Positions 1 through 8,371 of a stretch of 64,000 nucleotides of DNA are shown here, one piece after another; the first letter of the stretch is position 1, and each line of letters starts with the position of its first letter. Made by a program: the position numbers and the translations under genes. This DNA comes from Nitrospirillum iridis (GTDB lineage: Bacteria; Pseudomonadota; Alphaproteobacteria; Azospirillales; Azospirillaceae), in contig NZ_JACIIZ010000007.1 of assembly GCF_014205765.1 (NCBI RefSeq), forward strand, positions 248,001-312,000. The letters run 5' to 3'. The notes under the pieces were generated by a model. That model worked only from the letters and a program-made list of their open reading frames with translations, did no database searches and was not told where the DNA came from.

Positions 1-773
1 CGGCCTTTCCCATGGGCAAGGCCATGCCCTGGGCATGGGTCATGCCGATGGTCTTCTTCCTGGTTTCGCTGGGGGGCAGCAGCGCCTCGGCCAAGGTGGG
101 ATTGGGCGTGGGGCTGGTGTTCTATGGCCTGGCGCGGTTGTCGGCGCCGGTGGCGCGCACCCTGATGATCGTGGCCCTTCTGGCCGGTCCCGTCCTGTGC
201 GTTCCCGTCGCGCTGGGCCTGCACCGGGCGGGCCTGACGGAAGAGGCGCGCATGCCGTTCAGTTTCCGTCACCGTGTGGAGATCTGGGACGTGGCGGCCC
301 GCCGTATCCTGGAAAAGCCGGCGTTCGGTTGGGGGCTGGACAGTTCCCGCAATATTCCGGATGAGGGGCAGGTTTCCAAATTCCATCCCGAATCCCCCCT
401 CATCCCCCTGCACCCGCACAACATCTTCCTGCAGGTGTTGCTGGAACTGGGGGTGGTCGGCGCGGTGCTTTTCACGTGGCTGGGGGTTGGCCTGGCCTGG
501 GGCACGCGGCGGTTGCCGGCCTATGCCCAGGCATCGGCGCTGGCGGCCATGGCCGCCAGCATCGCCGTCGGTTGCTTCTCTTACGGCGCGTGGCAGACGT
601 GGTGGCTGTGCGGTCTCATGTTGGCCGTGGGCCTGTTGGAACTGACCTTGCCGGCGGGATGGTGGGCGCGGGCCTCTACCGCCGCCCCATCGGCCGGTCA
701 GGCGGGCCCTGGGCGCTCAGCCCCGGCACGGTCTCCTTCCGCGGGGCGACGTATGGCGGGCCGGCGGCGCTGA
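1..773 (+). CDS. O-antigen ligase family protein (C-terminal part)
   Basis: Partial at the 5' side: the frame is open from base 3, so the true start lies before the window. The visible ~257 residues are hydrophobic with several membrane segments and carry the Wzy_C/O-antigen ligase hallmark: a periplasmic loop with conserved acidic and basic residues (RHRVEIWDVAARRI, FGWGLDSSR), then HPHNIFLQVLLELGVVGA, followed by more membrane helices. Such proteins join O-antigen or other glycan chains to lipid A core, or polymerise exopolysaccharide, at the periplasmic face of the inner membrane. The family is usually 400-450 residues, so about 60% is present. The last ~30 residues are low-complexity, rich in Ala, Arg and Ser. 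Ligase and polymerase cannot be told apart from this part. Confidence 0.85.
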   Translation, partial: AFPMGKAMPWAWVMPMVFFLVSLGGSSASAKVGLGVGLVFYGLARLSAPVARTLMIVALLAGPVLCVPVALGLHRAGLTEEARMPFSFRHRVEIWDVAARRILEKPAFGWGLDSSRNIPDEGQVSKFHPESPLIPLHPHNIFLQVLLELGVVGAVLFTWLGVGLAWGTRRLPAYAQASALAAMAASIAVGCFSYGAWQTWWLCGLMLAVGLLELTLPAGWWARASTAAPSAGQAGPGRSAPARSPSAGRRMAGRRR

Positions 774-780
774 TGGCTTG

Positions 781-801
781 CCCCCACGGCTCCCGCGGGG
801 G
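781..801 (+). terminator. GC hairpin after the O-antigen ligase gene
   Basis: CCCCC and GGGGG arms with two further pairs inside form a compact hairpin 8 bases after the stop codon. No U-tract follows, so it would be at most a weak or factor-dependent terminator. Confidence 0.3.
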
Positions 802-852
802 TAAATGGCAGCCCGATATCCACCGCTGAACGCCATTTGTTGAGGATCCGCC

Positions 853-1197
853 ATGCCGCCCGTGAAAAAGAACCCGCTGAACCTCAACGCGCTGCAGTTG
901 AAGACGCTGACCCTGCTGCAGGTCCTGGCCGGGATCGAAGGCGTGGGCCAGCCGGTGGTGGAGGGGGGCGTCCTGGTCGATCGCTTCCCCCACCCGCACG
1001 GCAACCATTTCCACCTGGGGCCGTACACCGTGATGACCCAGGACGCCACGGGCCTGTCGAATCAGGCCGCCTGGGTGGCGCTGGAGCGCAAGGGACTGAT
1101 CAAGTCACAGTTCCCGAACGCCGCCATCGTGACCGAGGCGGGCCTGGGCTATGACACCGGCATCCGCCAGGACATCCTGCACGGCTCCGACCACTGA
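853..1197 (+). CDS. conserved hypothetical protein
   Basis: A 114-residue protein I cannot assign. It has no signal peptide or membrane segment. The centre carries a His-rich run, PHPHGNHFHLGPYTVM (about residues 47-62), which could bind metal, and a C-terminal part that reads like a small winged-helix or dimerisation fold (NQAAWVALERKGLI). A GAGG Shine-Dalgarno lies nine bases before the ATG. It is transcribed alone and ends at a strong terminator shared with the convergent nitronate monooxygenase gene. The start is well supported; the function is unknown. Confidence 0.75.
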   Translation: MPPVKKNPLNLNALQLKTLTLLQVLAGIEGVGQPVVEGGVLVDRFPHPHGNHFHLGPYTVMTQDATGLSNQAAWVALERKGLIKSQFPNAAIVTEAGLGYDTGIRQDILHGSDH

Positions 1198-1205
1198 GGC
1201 CGAGG

Positions 1206-1255
1206 TAAAGAAAAAAGGGTGCCGTGGCCTCGGCCATCGCACCCTTTTTTCTTTA
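1206..1255. terminator. bidirectional intrinsic terminator
   Basis: A perfect 17-bp inverted repeat (1206-1222 with 1239-1255) has an A-rich left arm and T-rich right arm around a GC-rich core GGGTGC/GCACCC, with a second small stem (TGGCC/GGCCA) inside. Both strands read GC stem then T-tract, so it can end transcription from both convergent genes. Confidence 0.92.
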
Positions 1256-1265
1256 AGGGGCCGCC

Positions 1266-2228
1266 TCAGCCCAGCAAACGCGCCCGCGCCGCGGCGTACT
1301 CGGCCTTCAGTTGGGCGATCAGGTCGGCGGTCGGCAGGACATCGCCGATGGCGCCCACGCCTTGGCCGGCCCCCCAGATGTCCTTCCACGCCTTGGCGCC
1401 CGGGGCCACCGCCGCGCCGAAATTCATCTTGCTGCGATCCACCTGGGGCAGGTTGTCCGGGTCCATGCCGGCCGCCACGATGCTGGACTTCAGGTAGTTG
1501 CCGGCGACCCCAGTGAAGAACGGGGTATAGACGATGTCGGACGCGCTGGCCTCCACGATGGCCTGCTTGTAGCCGGCGGCGGCGTTGGCCTCGGTCGTGG
1601 CGATGAAGCGGGTGCCCAGGTAGGCCAGATCCGCACCCATGGCCTGGGCCGCCAGGATGGCGTCGCCCGTGGCGATGGCGCCCGACAGGATGATGGGGCC
1701 ATCATAGAAGCGCCGCACCTCCCCGACCAAGGCGAAGGGGCTGAGGGCCCCGGCATGGCCGCCGGCGCCAGCGGCCACCAGGATCAGCCCGTCCACCCCG
1801 GCCTCCAACGCCTTTTCGGCGTGGCGCAGGCTGATGACGTCGTGGAACACCAGGCCGCCATAGCCATGGACATGGGGGACGATGTCGCCGGGCGCCCGCA
1901 ACGACGTGATGATGATCGGCACCCTGTGGCGTACGCACACCTCCATGTCGTGCTCCAACCGGTCATTGGACTGGTGGATGATCTGGTTCACGGCGTAGGG
2001 CGCGATCTTGGCGTCCGGGTTGGCGGCGCGGGCGTCGGCCAGCGTGCCCTTGATGCGGACCAGCCACTCCTCCAGCGCTTCCTTGGGGCGGGCATTCAGT
2101 GCCGGGAAGGAACCGACGATGCCGCCCAGGCATTGGGCGATCACCAGCTCGGGGTTCGAAACGATGAACATGGGCGAGGCGATGACCGGCAGCGCCAGGT
2201 TCTGGGCAAGGATGGGCGGCAGGCTCAT
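1266..2228 (-). CDS. nitronate monooxygenase (2-nitropropane dioxygenase family)
   Basis: A 320-residue FMN-dependent TIM-barrel protein of the NMO/2-nitropropane dioxygenase family, which oxidises alkyl nitronates to carbonyl compounds plus nitrite in the cytosol. Visible family features: ALPVIASPMFIVSNPELV near the N terminus, GVDGLILVAAGAGGHAG in the phosphate-binding part, GPIILSGAIATGDAILAAQAMGADL and YLGTRFIATTEA. The start at 2228 (MSLPPILA) is preceded by GGGGAG at a good distance; an upstream in-frame extension lacks such a site. It sits alone between two terminators. Related family members also act in other flavin oxidations, so the substrate is inferred. Confidence 0.9.
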   Translation of the reverse strand: MSLPPILAQNLALPVIASPMFIVSNPELVIAQCLGGIVGSFPALNARPKEALEEWLVRIKGTLADARAANPDAKIAPYAVNQIIHQSNDRLEHDMEVCVRHRVPIIITSLRAPGDIVPHVHGYGGLVFHDVISLRHAEKALEAGVDGLILVAAGAGGHAGALSPFALVGEVRRFYDGPIILSGAIATGDAILAAQAMGADLAYLGTRFIATTEANAAAGYKQAIVEASASDIVYTPFFTGVAGNYLKSSIVAAGMDPDNLPQVDRSKMNFGAAVAPGAKAWKDIWGAGQGVGAIGDVLPTADLIAQLKAEYAAARARLLG

Positions 2229-2414
2229 GGAACGCGTCTCCCCTGGGTATTTCTTGATGGCCGTGGACGGCCGCCCCGCCTCAATGCCATGGGGCCCGGG
2301 GGCCGTCAATGCGGGGGAGGATCAGCATTTCCGGCGGGAAAGAGCGGGCGGCGGTCAAAGCCCAGGCGCAGTCCACTGCCGTCCACGGGCGCGCGCCGAA
2401 AAAAATTCCACAGG

Positions 2415-2450
2415 AAAAGGGCGGGGACCGGGGCCGGCCGGTCCCCGCCC
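2415..2450 (-). terminator. intrinsic terminator of the small lipoprotein gene
   Basis: A perfect 13-bp GC stem (2419-2431 with 2438-2450, GGGCGGGGACCGG) has a 6-base loop and is followed on the minus strand by TTTT. It lies just downstream of the stop codon at 2490. Confidence 0.8.
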
Positions 2451-2489
2451 AGTAGCCTCAGGCGGGAGGGGAACTATGGCGATCGGGCG

Positions 2490-2780
2490 TCAGGGATAGT
2501 TGCGCGGCACCGGTGCTGGGGGAGGGGCCATGGTGCTGGAATTGGGCGGGGTGACGCTGCCGATCAGGTTGTTGTCCGCGTCATAAACGGCGCCGCCGCC
2601 AGCGGGATAAAACACCACCTGCCCGGCCGTCCGGCCGCGGTCGTCCACCATGCGGTAGCTGTGGCTTAGATCCACACGCTCCGACCGGGGCGACCCGCCG
2701 CAGGCGGCAAGGGCGGTCAGGGCGGCAGCGGCCAACCAGCCGCGCGCCAGGATTTGAGGGCGATTATTGACGTCTGTCAT
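2490..2780 (-). CDS. small lipoprotein, unknown function
   Basis: A 96-residue protein. After a positively charged start, a hydrophobic stretch (GWLAAAALTALAAC) ends in a lipobox LAAC, so it should be lipid-anchored and exported. The mature part is short and contains VVFYPAGGGAVYDADNNLIG and a Pro-rich end (APPPAPVPRNYP). The start is fixed by GGAGGA seven bases before ATG at 2780. I do not recognise the family. It is transcribed alone with its own terminator. Confidence 0.75.
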   Translation of the reverse strand: MTDVNNRPQILARGWLAAAALTALAACGGSPRSERVDLSHSYRMVDDRGRTAGQVVFYPAGGGAVYDADNNLIGSVTPPNSSTMAPPPAPVPRNYP

Positions 2781-2999
2781 GACTTCCTCCGGATGGCAGG
2801 GGTTGATGGCGTGCCCCCAAGTCCTCTTCACGGATATGGAAAATAGACTTCAAATGTCCAATCACGAAAGAACGCTAACATGGCCCCCTAAACCTGTCAT
2901 GGAGCAGTCCGACGTAGGCGGAAAGGCTGGCTAATTCCAGAACTCTGCTTTTTTTTGGATGAAAAGGGGCGCCTTAAGACCAGGTCACCCCCTTCCGAT

Positions 3000-3920
3000 C
3001 TAGGTATGTCGGTTAGGAGGATTCGGGTGGGGGACGGGCGACAGCAGATCTTCCAGCCCGATACGGCGGAACAATTCCGCCCGCACCCGGTCGGCGACGC
3101 CATTCACCACTTCCGCCCCGTCCTGGGATGGGTCGATATGAGTGCGGAAGGGGCGCTTGCCGTGGGGCAGGTCCACCACCCGCACGATGGCCTCCGCCAC
3201 GCTGCCAGCGTCGGCATCCGCCGGTTCCAGCGCCGCCAGGCCTTTCAGTGCCCGGTCCGGCACGTCGGCATAGGGGCCCTCGTTGTAAACCGCGGCGCAC
3301 GCCGTGTCGGCGGGCGAGCCCGAATGGGCGAAGTGGTTGGTGCCTTTGGTGAAGGCGCCGGGAACGACGATGGCGGTTTCGATCCCCCAGCGCGTCAGTT
3401 CCGAGGCGTAGCTGACGGCCAGGCTGTCCATTGCGGCCTTGGCGGCGAAGTAGGGGGCCAGATAGGGGGGCGTGCCACCCCGGGTGCTGCTGCTGGACAC
3501 CCATACCAGCAGCCCCCGGCCCTGGCGGCGCAAGTGCGGCAGGGCCGCCCGGTTCACCCGCTGGGTGCTCAACACGTTGATGTCGAACAATTGGGCGTAC
3601 TGCTCCGGCGTGAAGGCCTCCGCCGGGCCGAAGGACATGTGGCCGGCGTTGTGCACAATGACGTCCAGACGGCCAGCCTCATCGATGATCCGGGCGATGG
3701 CGGCCGCCACCGACGCGTCGGATTGCACGTCCATCTCCGCCGCGCGTAGGTCCACGCCGTGCTCGGCGGCATAGGTCCTGACCTTTTCCACCTGTGGGGC
3801 GTTACGGCCCTGGGTGTCGCGCATGGTGGCGTAGACGGTATGGCCGGCCTGGGCCAACGCGCGGGCGGCAAGCGCGCCGAACCCGCTGGACGCGCCGGTG
3901 ATGACGATGACCTGCTTCAT
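3000..3920 (-). CDS. short-chain dehydrogenase/reductase
   Basis: A 306-residue classical SDR. TGASSGFG near residue 9 is the NAD(P)-binding Gly motif, VIHNAG-like VIVHNAG follows, SSSSTRGG gives the catalytic Ser, and YFAAK the Tyr-Lys pair. The C-terminal part is longer than in minimal SDRs. AGGAG precedes the ATG at 3920; a longer upstream frame is unlikely. It lies 26 bases downstream of a second SDR gene on the same strand, so the two are probably co-transcribed and controlled by the divergent LysR protein. NADP-dependent oxidoreduction of an unknown carbonyl or alcohol is the safe assignment. Confidence 0.88.
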   Translation of the reverse strand: MKQVIVITGASSGFGALAARALAQAGHTVYATMRDTQGRNAPQVEKVRTYAAEHGVDLRAAEMDVQSDASVAAAIARIIDEAGRLDVIVHNAGHMSFGPAEAFTPEQYAQLFDINVLSTQRVNRAALPHLRRQGRGLLVWVSSSSTRGGTPPYLAPYFAAKAAMDSLAVSYASELTRWGIETAIVVPGAFTKGTNHFAHSGSPADTACAAVYNEGPYADVPDRALKGLAALEPADADAGSVAEAIVRVVDLPHGKRPFRTHIDPSQDGAEVVNGVADRVRAELFRRIGLEDLLSPVPHPNPPNRHT

Positions 3921-3946
3921 GATCGCTCTCCTTTCATGCGCGGCGG

Positions 3947-4687
3947 TCAGATGATGCCGCCGTTGGCGCGCAGCACCTGGCCGTTGATCCAGGCGCCGTC
4001 CTGCCCCGCCAGGAAGGCGACGCACGCGGCGATGTCTTCCGGCTGGCCCAGGCGTTCCAGCGGGGCCTGCTTGGCCAGACGGTCCACCACATCCTGCGGC
4101 TTGCCGGTCAGGAACAGGTCGGTGGCGGTGGGGCCGGGGGCGATGGCGTTCACGGTGATGGACCGGCCCCGCATCTCCCGCGCCATGATGATGGTCAGGG
4201 CCTCCACTGCCGCCTTGGTGGCCGCGTACGCGCCGTACGTGGGCGGGTACAGCCCCACGACGCTGGAGGAGAAATTGATGATCCGGCCGCCTTGGCGCAG
4301 GCGTTGCGCCGCCTCGCGCAAGGTGTTGAAGGTGCCCTTCAGGTTCACGTCCACCAGCTTGGCGAAGGCGTCGTCACCCATGTCGGCGATGGCCGCCAGC
4401 GTCATGACGCCGGCGTTGTTGACCAGGATGTCCACGCCGCCGAACGCGGCCTCCACCCGGTCGAACATGGTCTTGACCGCGGCGGCGTAGGCCACGTCGG
4501 CCTGCACCGTCAGGGCGCGGCCGCCGGCGGCCTCGATCTTGGCCGCGACCGCCTCGGCGGCGGCGGCACTCCCGGCGTAATTGACGATGACGGTGTAGCC
4601 GTCGCGGCCCAGACGCTCGGCGATGGCGGCGCCGATGCCCCGCGCGGCACCGGTGACGAGGGCGACCCTATTCATGGGGGTGTTCAT
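3947..4687 (-). CDS. short-chain dehydrogenase/reductase (3-oxoacyl-ACP reductase-like)
   Basis: A 246-residue SDR of FabG-like length: ALVTGAARGIGAAIAERL (about 8-25), NNAG, FSSSVVG, YAATK and the C-terminal WINGQVLRANGGI typical of this group. The start chosen at 4687 (MNTPMNRVALVTG) has AAGGAC upstream; MNRVALV four residues on is a possible alternative. It is the first gene of a two-SDR unit that reads away from a LysR regulator, the common arrangement in which the regulator controls the oxidoreductase. The substrate cannot be read from sequence. Confidence 0.88.
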   Translation of the reverse strand: MNTPMNRVALVTGAARGIGAAIAERLGRDGYTVIVNYAGSAAAAEAVAAKIEAAGGRALTVQADVAYAAAVKTMFDRVEAAFGGVDILVNNAGVMTLAAIADMGDDAFAKLVDVNLKGTFNTLREAAQRLRQGGRIINFSSSVVGLYPPTYGAYAATKAAVEALTIIMAREMRGRSITVNAIAPGPTATDLFLTGKPQDVVDRLAKQAPLERLGQPEDIAACVAFLAGQDGAWINGQVLRANGGII

Positions 4688-4766
4688 GGCTGTCTTGTCC
4701 TTCGGTCGGGTGGCCCGCCGTGGCGGCGGGCGTGTTCGATGACCGAAAGGTGTGCCCTGGCTGTTT

Positions 4767-4802
4767 TTGGATAAATGATCTAAAATTGCCATCACTATCC
4801 AA
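4767..4802. promoter_or_regulatory. candidate LysR operator
   Basis: TTGGATA (4767-4773) and TATCCAA (4796-4802) form a perfect 7-bp inverted repeat with a 22-base spacer inside an unusually AT-rich divergent intergenic region between the SDR and lysR starts. Position and dyad symmetry fit a LysR-type regulator site; the match to one specific factor is inferred. Confidence 0.45.
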
Positions 4803-4827
4803 TATTAATAAATAATGAGATCGAGCG

Positions 4828-5718
4828 ATGGACCGGTTCGATGCCATGCGCGTCTTCACCCGTATCGTCGAGCGGCGCAGCTTCACCGCCGCGGCGGAGG
4901 ATCTGGGCATGCCCCGGGCCACGGTCACCCACACCCTGCAACAGTTGGAGGGGCGGCTGGGCACCCGCTTGCTGAACCGCACCACCCGCCATGTCAGCCC
5001 CACCCTGGATGGTGAGGCCTACTACCAGCGCTGCCTGCGCCTGCTGGCGGATGTGGAGGAGGCGGAGGGCGCGTTTCGCGCGACGGAGCCCAAGGGGCTG
5101 CTGCGCGTGGATGTGCACGGCAAGTTGGCGCGGCATTTCCTGTTCCCCGCTTTGCCGGCCTTCCTGGCCCGCTATCCCGGTCTGGAACTGAACATCAGCG
5201 AAGGTGACAGGCTGGTCGACCTGGTGCGGGAAGGCGTGGATTGCGTGCTGCGGGCGGGGGAACCGCGCGACAGCGCCCTGATCGCCCGGCGGGTGGCCGT
5301 GCTGCCCCAGGTGACGGTGGCCAGCCCGGCCTACCTGGATCGCCATGGCGTGCCCACCACCCTGGATGACCTGGATGGCCATCAGGCGGTGAACTTCGTC
5401 TCCTCCGTCACCGGCCGGCCTTTCCCGTTCGAGTTCCTGGTGGGGGATGAGGTGCGGCATATCACCCTGCCGGGGGTGGTCAGCGTGTCCGGCGCCGACA
5501 GCTTCGCCGATGCCGCCCGCTTGGGCCTGGGGTTGATCCAGACGCCCGGCTATCACCTGGGGCCCGACCTGGCGGCGGGCACCCTGGTGCCGGTGCTGCC
5601 CCTCTATCCCCCACCGCCCATTCCGGTGTCCGTGCTTTACCCCCAGAACCGCCAGTTGTCGCCGCGGGTACGGGTGTTCGTCGACTGGGTCGCCAGCTTG
5701 TTCAAGGGCCAGAGCTGA
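4828..5718 (+). CDS. LysR family transcriptional regulator
   Basis: A 296-residue LysR-type protein. The N-terminal winged helix reads MDRFDAMRVFTRIVERRSF with FTAAAEDLGMPRATVTHTLQ as the recognition region and LGTRLLNRTTRHVSPTLDG behind it, as in the CrgA/YafC-like subgroup. The rest is the periplasmic-binding-like effector domain. It is divergent from the two-SDR unit with 140 bases between starts, so it probably regulates them in response to an unknown ligand. It ends directly against the convergent epimerase gene with no spacer. Confidence 0.9.
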   Translation: MDRFDAMRVFTRIVERRSFTAAAEDLGMPRATVTHTLQQLEGRLGTRLLNRTTRHVSPTLDGEAYYQRCLRLLADVEEAEGAFRATEPKGLLRVDVHGKLARHFLFPALPAFLARYPGLELNISEGDRLVDLVREGVDCVLRAGEPRDSALIARRVAVLPQVTVASPAYLDRHGVPTTLDDLDGHQAVNFVSSVTGRPFPFEFLVGDEVRHITLPGVVSVSGADSFADAARLGLGLIQTPGYHLGPDLAAGTLVPVLPLYPPPPIPVSVLYPQNRQLSPRVRVFVDWVASLFKGQS

Positions 5719-6672
5719 TTAAGGCGTCCGCCCGGTCTCGCGCAAAAAGGCCCGCACGGTGCGGGTCAGGGCCTCGTTCTGGCTGAGGGGCGGGCGCCAG
5801 TCGAAGGCCGCGCGGAAGGCGGCGTCGTCCACTTCCAGCGATCCGGTCAGGCGATCGACGATGCCGGCCAGGCGGGGCAGGGCGGCGGCGGTGCGCCAGA
5901 CGATGGCCGGCAGGGGAACGAGCCAGGGGCGCTTGCCGGCCGCGGCGGCCATGGCCGCCACCAGGTCGCTGGTGGACAGGGCCGGCTGGTCGGCGACCAG
6001 GAAGGTGCCGGTGACCCCGGGCCGCTCCACCGCCCGGGTGATGGCGTCGGCCAGGGTCTCCACGCTGATCAGGCTGCGGCGGTTGGCGATGCCGCCCAGG
6101 GGCAGGACCGGCCAGCGGGTGGCCAGGCGCAGCAGGGCCGCCATGTTCGCCTTCACGCCGGGTCCGTGGACCAGGGGTGGCCGCAGGATGGCCAGGGAGA
6201 GGGGGCCGCCCGGCGGGCACAAGGCGGCCAACGCCTCTTCCGCCGCGCGCTTGGACTGGCCATAGGCGTCCTCCGGCACTGCGGGGTCCGCTTCCGTCAG
6301 GGGGCGGCCGGGGCTGTGGTCGCCCTGGGCCTTGACGCTGCTGACATGGACAAGTCGGCACACGCCCGCCGCCTGGGCGGCTTGGGCCAGGCGCACGGTG
6401 GCGGTGACGTTCAGCGCCTCAAGTGCCGTGGCCGTCACATCGCGCTGGTGGGCCAGGCCGGCCAGGTGGACCACGGCCTGGGCGCCCTCCAGCACCGGGG
6501 CCCAGTTGACGGGCCCGGTCAGATCCCCCACCGCGGCGGCCGCGACGCCGGCCGGCAGGTCGACGCCGGCGGTCCGCACCACGGCGATGACCCGATGCCC
6601 GCCCGCCTGCAGCCGGGGCAACAGGGTCCGGCCGACGAAGCCGGTGGCGCCGGTCACCACGATCTTGGCCAT
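5719..6672 (-). CDS. NAD-dependent epimerase/dehydratase family protein
   Basis: A 317-residue extended SDR: TGATGFVG near residue 7 binds NAD, VHLAGLAHQRD follows, HVSSVKAQGD holds the catalytic Ser and YGQSK the Tyr-Lys pair; ILRPPLVHGPGVKANM is typical of UDP-sugar 4-epimerases and related nucleoside-diphosphate-sugar enzymes. A GAGGAC site precedes the ATG. The gene is alone on its strand between convergent lysR and the next gene. It may modify a nucleotide-sugar for surface polysaccharide, but enzymes of this group also act on hydroxysteroids and other carbonyls. Confidence 0.85.
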   Translation of the reverse strand: MAKIVVTGATGFVGRTLLPRLQAGGHRVIAVVRTAGVDLPAGVAAAAVGDLTGPVNWAPVLEGAQAVVHLAGLAHQRDVTATALEALNVTATVRLAQAAQAAGVCRLVHVSSVKAQGDHSPGRPLTEADPAVPEDAYGQSKRAAEEALAALCPPGGPLSLAILRPPLVHGPGVKANMAALLRLATRWPVLPLGGIANRRSLISVETLADAITRAVERPGVTGTFLVADQPALSTSDLVAAMAAAAGKRPWLVPLPAIVWRTAAALPRLAGIVDRLTGSLEVDDAAFRAAFDWRPPLSQNEALTRTVRAFLRETGRTP

Positions 6673-6766
6673 GTCCCCGTCCTCACGCCTGCCTATGGTC
6701 CTGGCGCCTCAATGACACGGGGGGCCCGCGTGGGGCAATGGCCAACGGGGGGGAAGGCGGGCGGCT

Positions 6767-7612
6767 TTATTGATAGTTCCGGCGGATGCGGTCCAGGGTG
6801 CCGTCGCTGCGCAGACCGTCCAGGGCCGCGCGCAACCGGGCGACCAGGGCCGGATCGGTGCCCAGGTTGCAGGCGATGCCCACGGGGGCGACCGAAAAGG
6901 TCAATACCGATTCCACCGTCACGCCCGCCTGTCGGGCCAGCCAGCGTCCGCTGATGGCGCCGGCGGCGGCCAGGTCGGCCCGGCCGGCGGCCAGCATGGG
7001 CATCTGGTTGGCCAGTGCCACCTCCGTCACCTCCAGCCCCTGCTCGCGCAGGCTGCTGGCCAGCATGGTCCCCGCCGGAACCAGGATGGACAGGGGCGTG
7101 CCCCGCGCCTGGGCCTCGCTGGCCAGGGTCTTCACCTCCTCCAGGCTGCCCAGGGCGCGGGTGCCGTCAGGGTGGGCGCGGTCGTAGTGCAGCCAGTCGG
7201 GCCGGGCGAAGAGCGCGGCGCCCCCCTGGACGATGGGGGCCACCCATTGAAAAAGGGGCAGGCGCTCCGGCGTCTGGTTCACGGCGAACAGGCAGGTGCC
7301 CGGTATCTCCTGCGTCGTGTGGTATCCCCGCCGCCAGGGCAAGACTTGCACCTGGTAGGCGACGCCGGCGGCCGCCATCAGCACCGGCAGCAGGTCGCCG
7401 ACGATGCCGGTCAGGCGGCCTGTGGCCGGGTCGGTGAAGTTGAGCGGCGGATTCTCTTCCGTGATCAGGGTGAGGGAAACCGCCGCCTCTCCCGCCCGCG
7501 CCGTATCCGCCCCCCATACCGCCGGGGGAATGGCGCAGGCGGCGGCCAGAAGGGCCGCTATCCGGCGCCGACGGTGGGGAGGGACTGCGGGGGGTGCAGC
7601 GGGACCGGGCAT
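6767..7612 (-). CDS. periplasmic substrate-binding protein (family 3-like), solitary
   Basis: A 281-residue exported protein. An Arg-rich n-region (HRRRRIAALLAAACAIPP) and cleavage near ARAGEA indicate a signal peptide. The mature part follows the SBP_bac_3 pattern: LITEENPPLNFTD, GRLTGIVGDLLPVLM, PWRRGY, FAVNQTPER, and a C-terminal LRAALDGLRSDGTLDRIRRNYQ. The chosen ATG at 7612 has AGGA upstream; a TTG 27 codons earlier gives a poor N terminus. No permease or ATPase gene is adjacent, so it could serve a distant ABC transporter or be a stand-alone sensor. A second solitary binding protein lies at 47.6 kb. Confidence 0.8.
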   Translation of the reverse strand: MPGPAAPPAVPPHRRRRIAALLAAACAIPPAVWGADTARAGEAAVSLTLITEENPPLNFTDPATGRLTGIVGDLLPVLMAAAGVAYQVQVLPWRRGYHTTQEIPGTCLFAVNQTPERLPLFQWVAPIVQGGAALFARPDWLHYDRAHPDGTRALGSLEEVKTLASEAQARGTPLSILVPAGTMLASSLREQGLEVTEVALANQMPMLAAGRADLAAAGAISGRWLARQAGVTVESVLTFSVAPVGIACNLGTDPALVARLRAALDGLRSDGTLDRIRRNYQ

Positions 7613-7770
7613 CGGCTTCCTGGCGGCGGCTGTACGCGAACGGGGTGCGATCCGCGCCGGGAAGGGAACGGCTTCTGGGGTGGGACGCTTCAACCCGGCG
7701 GAGGGGAGAAGTCTCCCCCCGAATGCCTACCAAGTCCTTAACGGCCGTCGAATCGTGGTAAACGGCCTGG

Positions 7771-8139
7771 TCAATGCAGGTTTGCCGGGGTGGCGATCTT
7801 GTGCCGCACGACGCCGCAGGCCGTGGCCAGCGCGGCCGCCCGCTGCAACAGCCACCCCCGCATGTCCGGCGGATGTCGCGCCAGGATGGTTTCCACCGCC
7901 AGGGCATCGCCCGCCGACAGGTCCGTGGCCGCTTTCAGCAGCAGGCCCGCCAACGCGCGGCAATCGCTGTCCTGGTGCGCCGTTGCCATGTGGAACAGAT
8001 GGCGCATGCGAGCGGCGGCCCCGTCCGGGTCCTGGCCGAACAGGGGGGTGGGTGACGCGGCCATCGGCAATTGGCCGTCGGCGGGGACGCCGTTGGCGGA
8101 GGCATCGCTGGGGGGCGGTGGCGTATCCGGTGACGTCAT
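7771..8139 (-). CDS. hypothetical protein
   Basis: A 122-residue soluble protein with no recognised domain. The first ~45 residues are Pro/Ser/Ala-rich and probably disordered; the rest is helical (ARMRHLFHMATAHQD, LAGLLLKAATDLSAGDALAV, MRGWLLQRAAALATACGVV). AAGGAA precedes the ATG at 8139. It lies upstream of the solitary binding-protein gene on the same strand with a ~160-base gap. Function unknown. Confidence 0.6.
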   Translation of the reverse strand: MTSPDTPPPPSDASANGVPADGQLPMAASPTPLFGQDPDGAAARMRHLFHMATAHQDSDCRALAGLLLKAATDLSAGDALAVETILARHPPDMRGWLLQRAAALATACGVVRHKIATPANLH

Positions 8140-8281
8140 CGGGCCGTTCCTTGGGGCAGGGGCGGTCAGGGGACTGGCGGATGGCGCATCGCACACTCCT
8201 TTGCCTGGAGGGCGGCGGCATGGGGCGGGATGCGCGAGACCCGGTAACCCTAGCACCCCCGCTGGGGCCGGGGGGAGCCAT

Positions 8282-8309
8282 CCAAACGGAGGGGGCCAAA
8301 CGGAGGGGG
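8282..8309. repeat. perfect tandem duplication of a 14-bp unit
   Basis: CCAAACGGAGGGGG occurs twice back to back (8282-8295 and 8296-8309) in the non-coding gap between the hypothetical gene and the MFS gene. Likely a replication-slippage duplication. Confidence 0.9.
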
Positions 8310-8326
8310 TATCCCGGTTCCGGCGG

Positions 8327-8368
8327 GCGGTTCACGGCTCAGACGCTTCCATCCGAGCCGCGAACCGC
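8327..8368 (-). terminator. hairpin downstream of the MFS gene
   Basis: GCGGTTCACGGCTC (8327-8340) pairs with GAGCCGCGAACCGC (8355-8368), a 14-bp stem with one G-T pair, four bases beyond the stop codon of the MFS gene. There is no T-run after it on the minus strand, so termination may be weak. Confidence 0.5.
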
Positions 8369-8371
8369 ACC

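Noticed and set aside
1311-2669. A 452-codon plus-strand frame
   Set aside because: It is opposite the nitronate monooxygenase gene and shows only shadow composition.
2941-2999. A possible terminator after the first SDR gene
   Set aside because: There is a run of T on the plus strand and only a 6-bp stem with a long loop on the minus strand; too weak to list.
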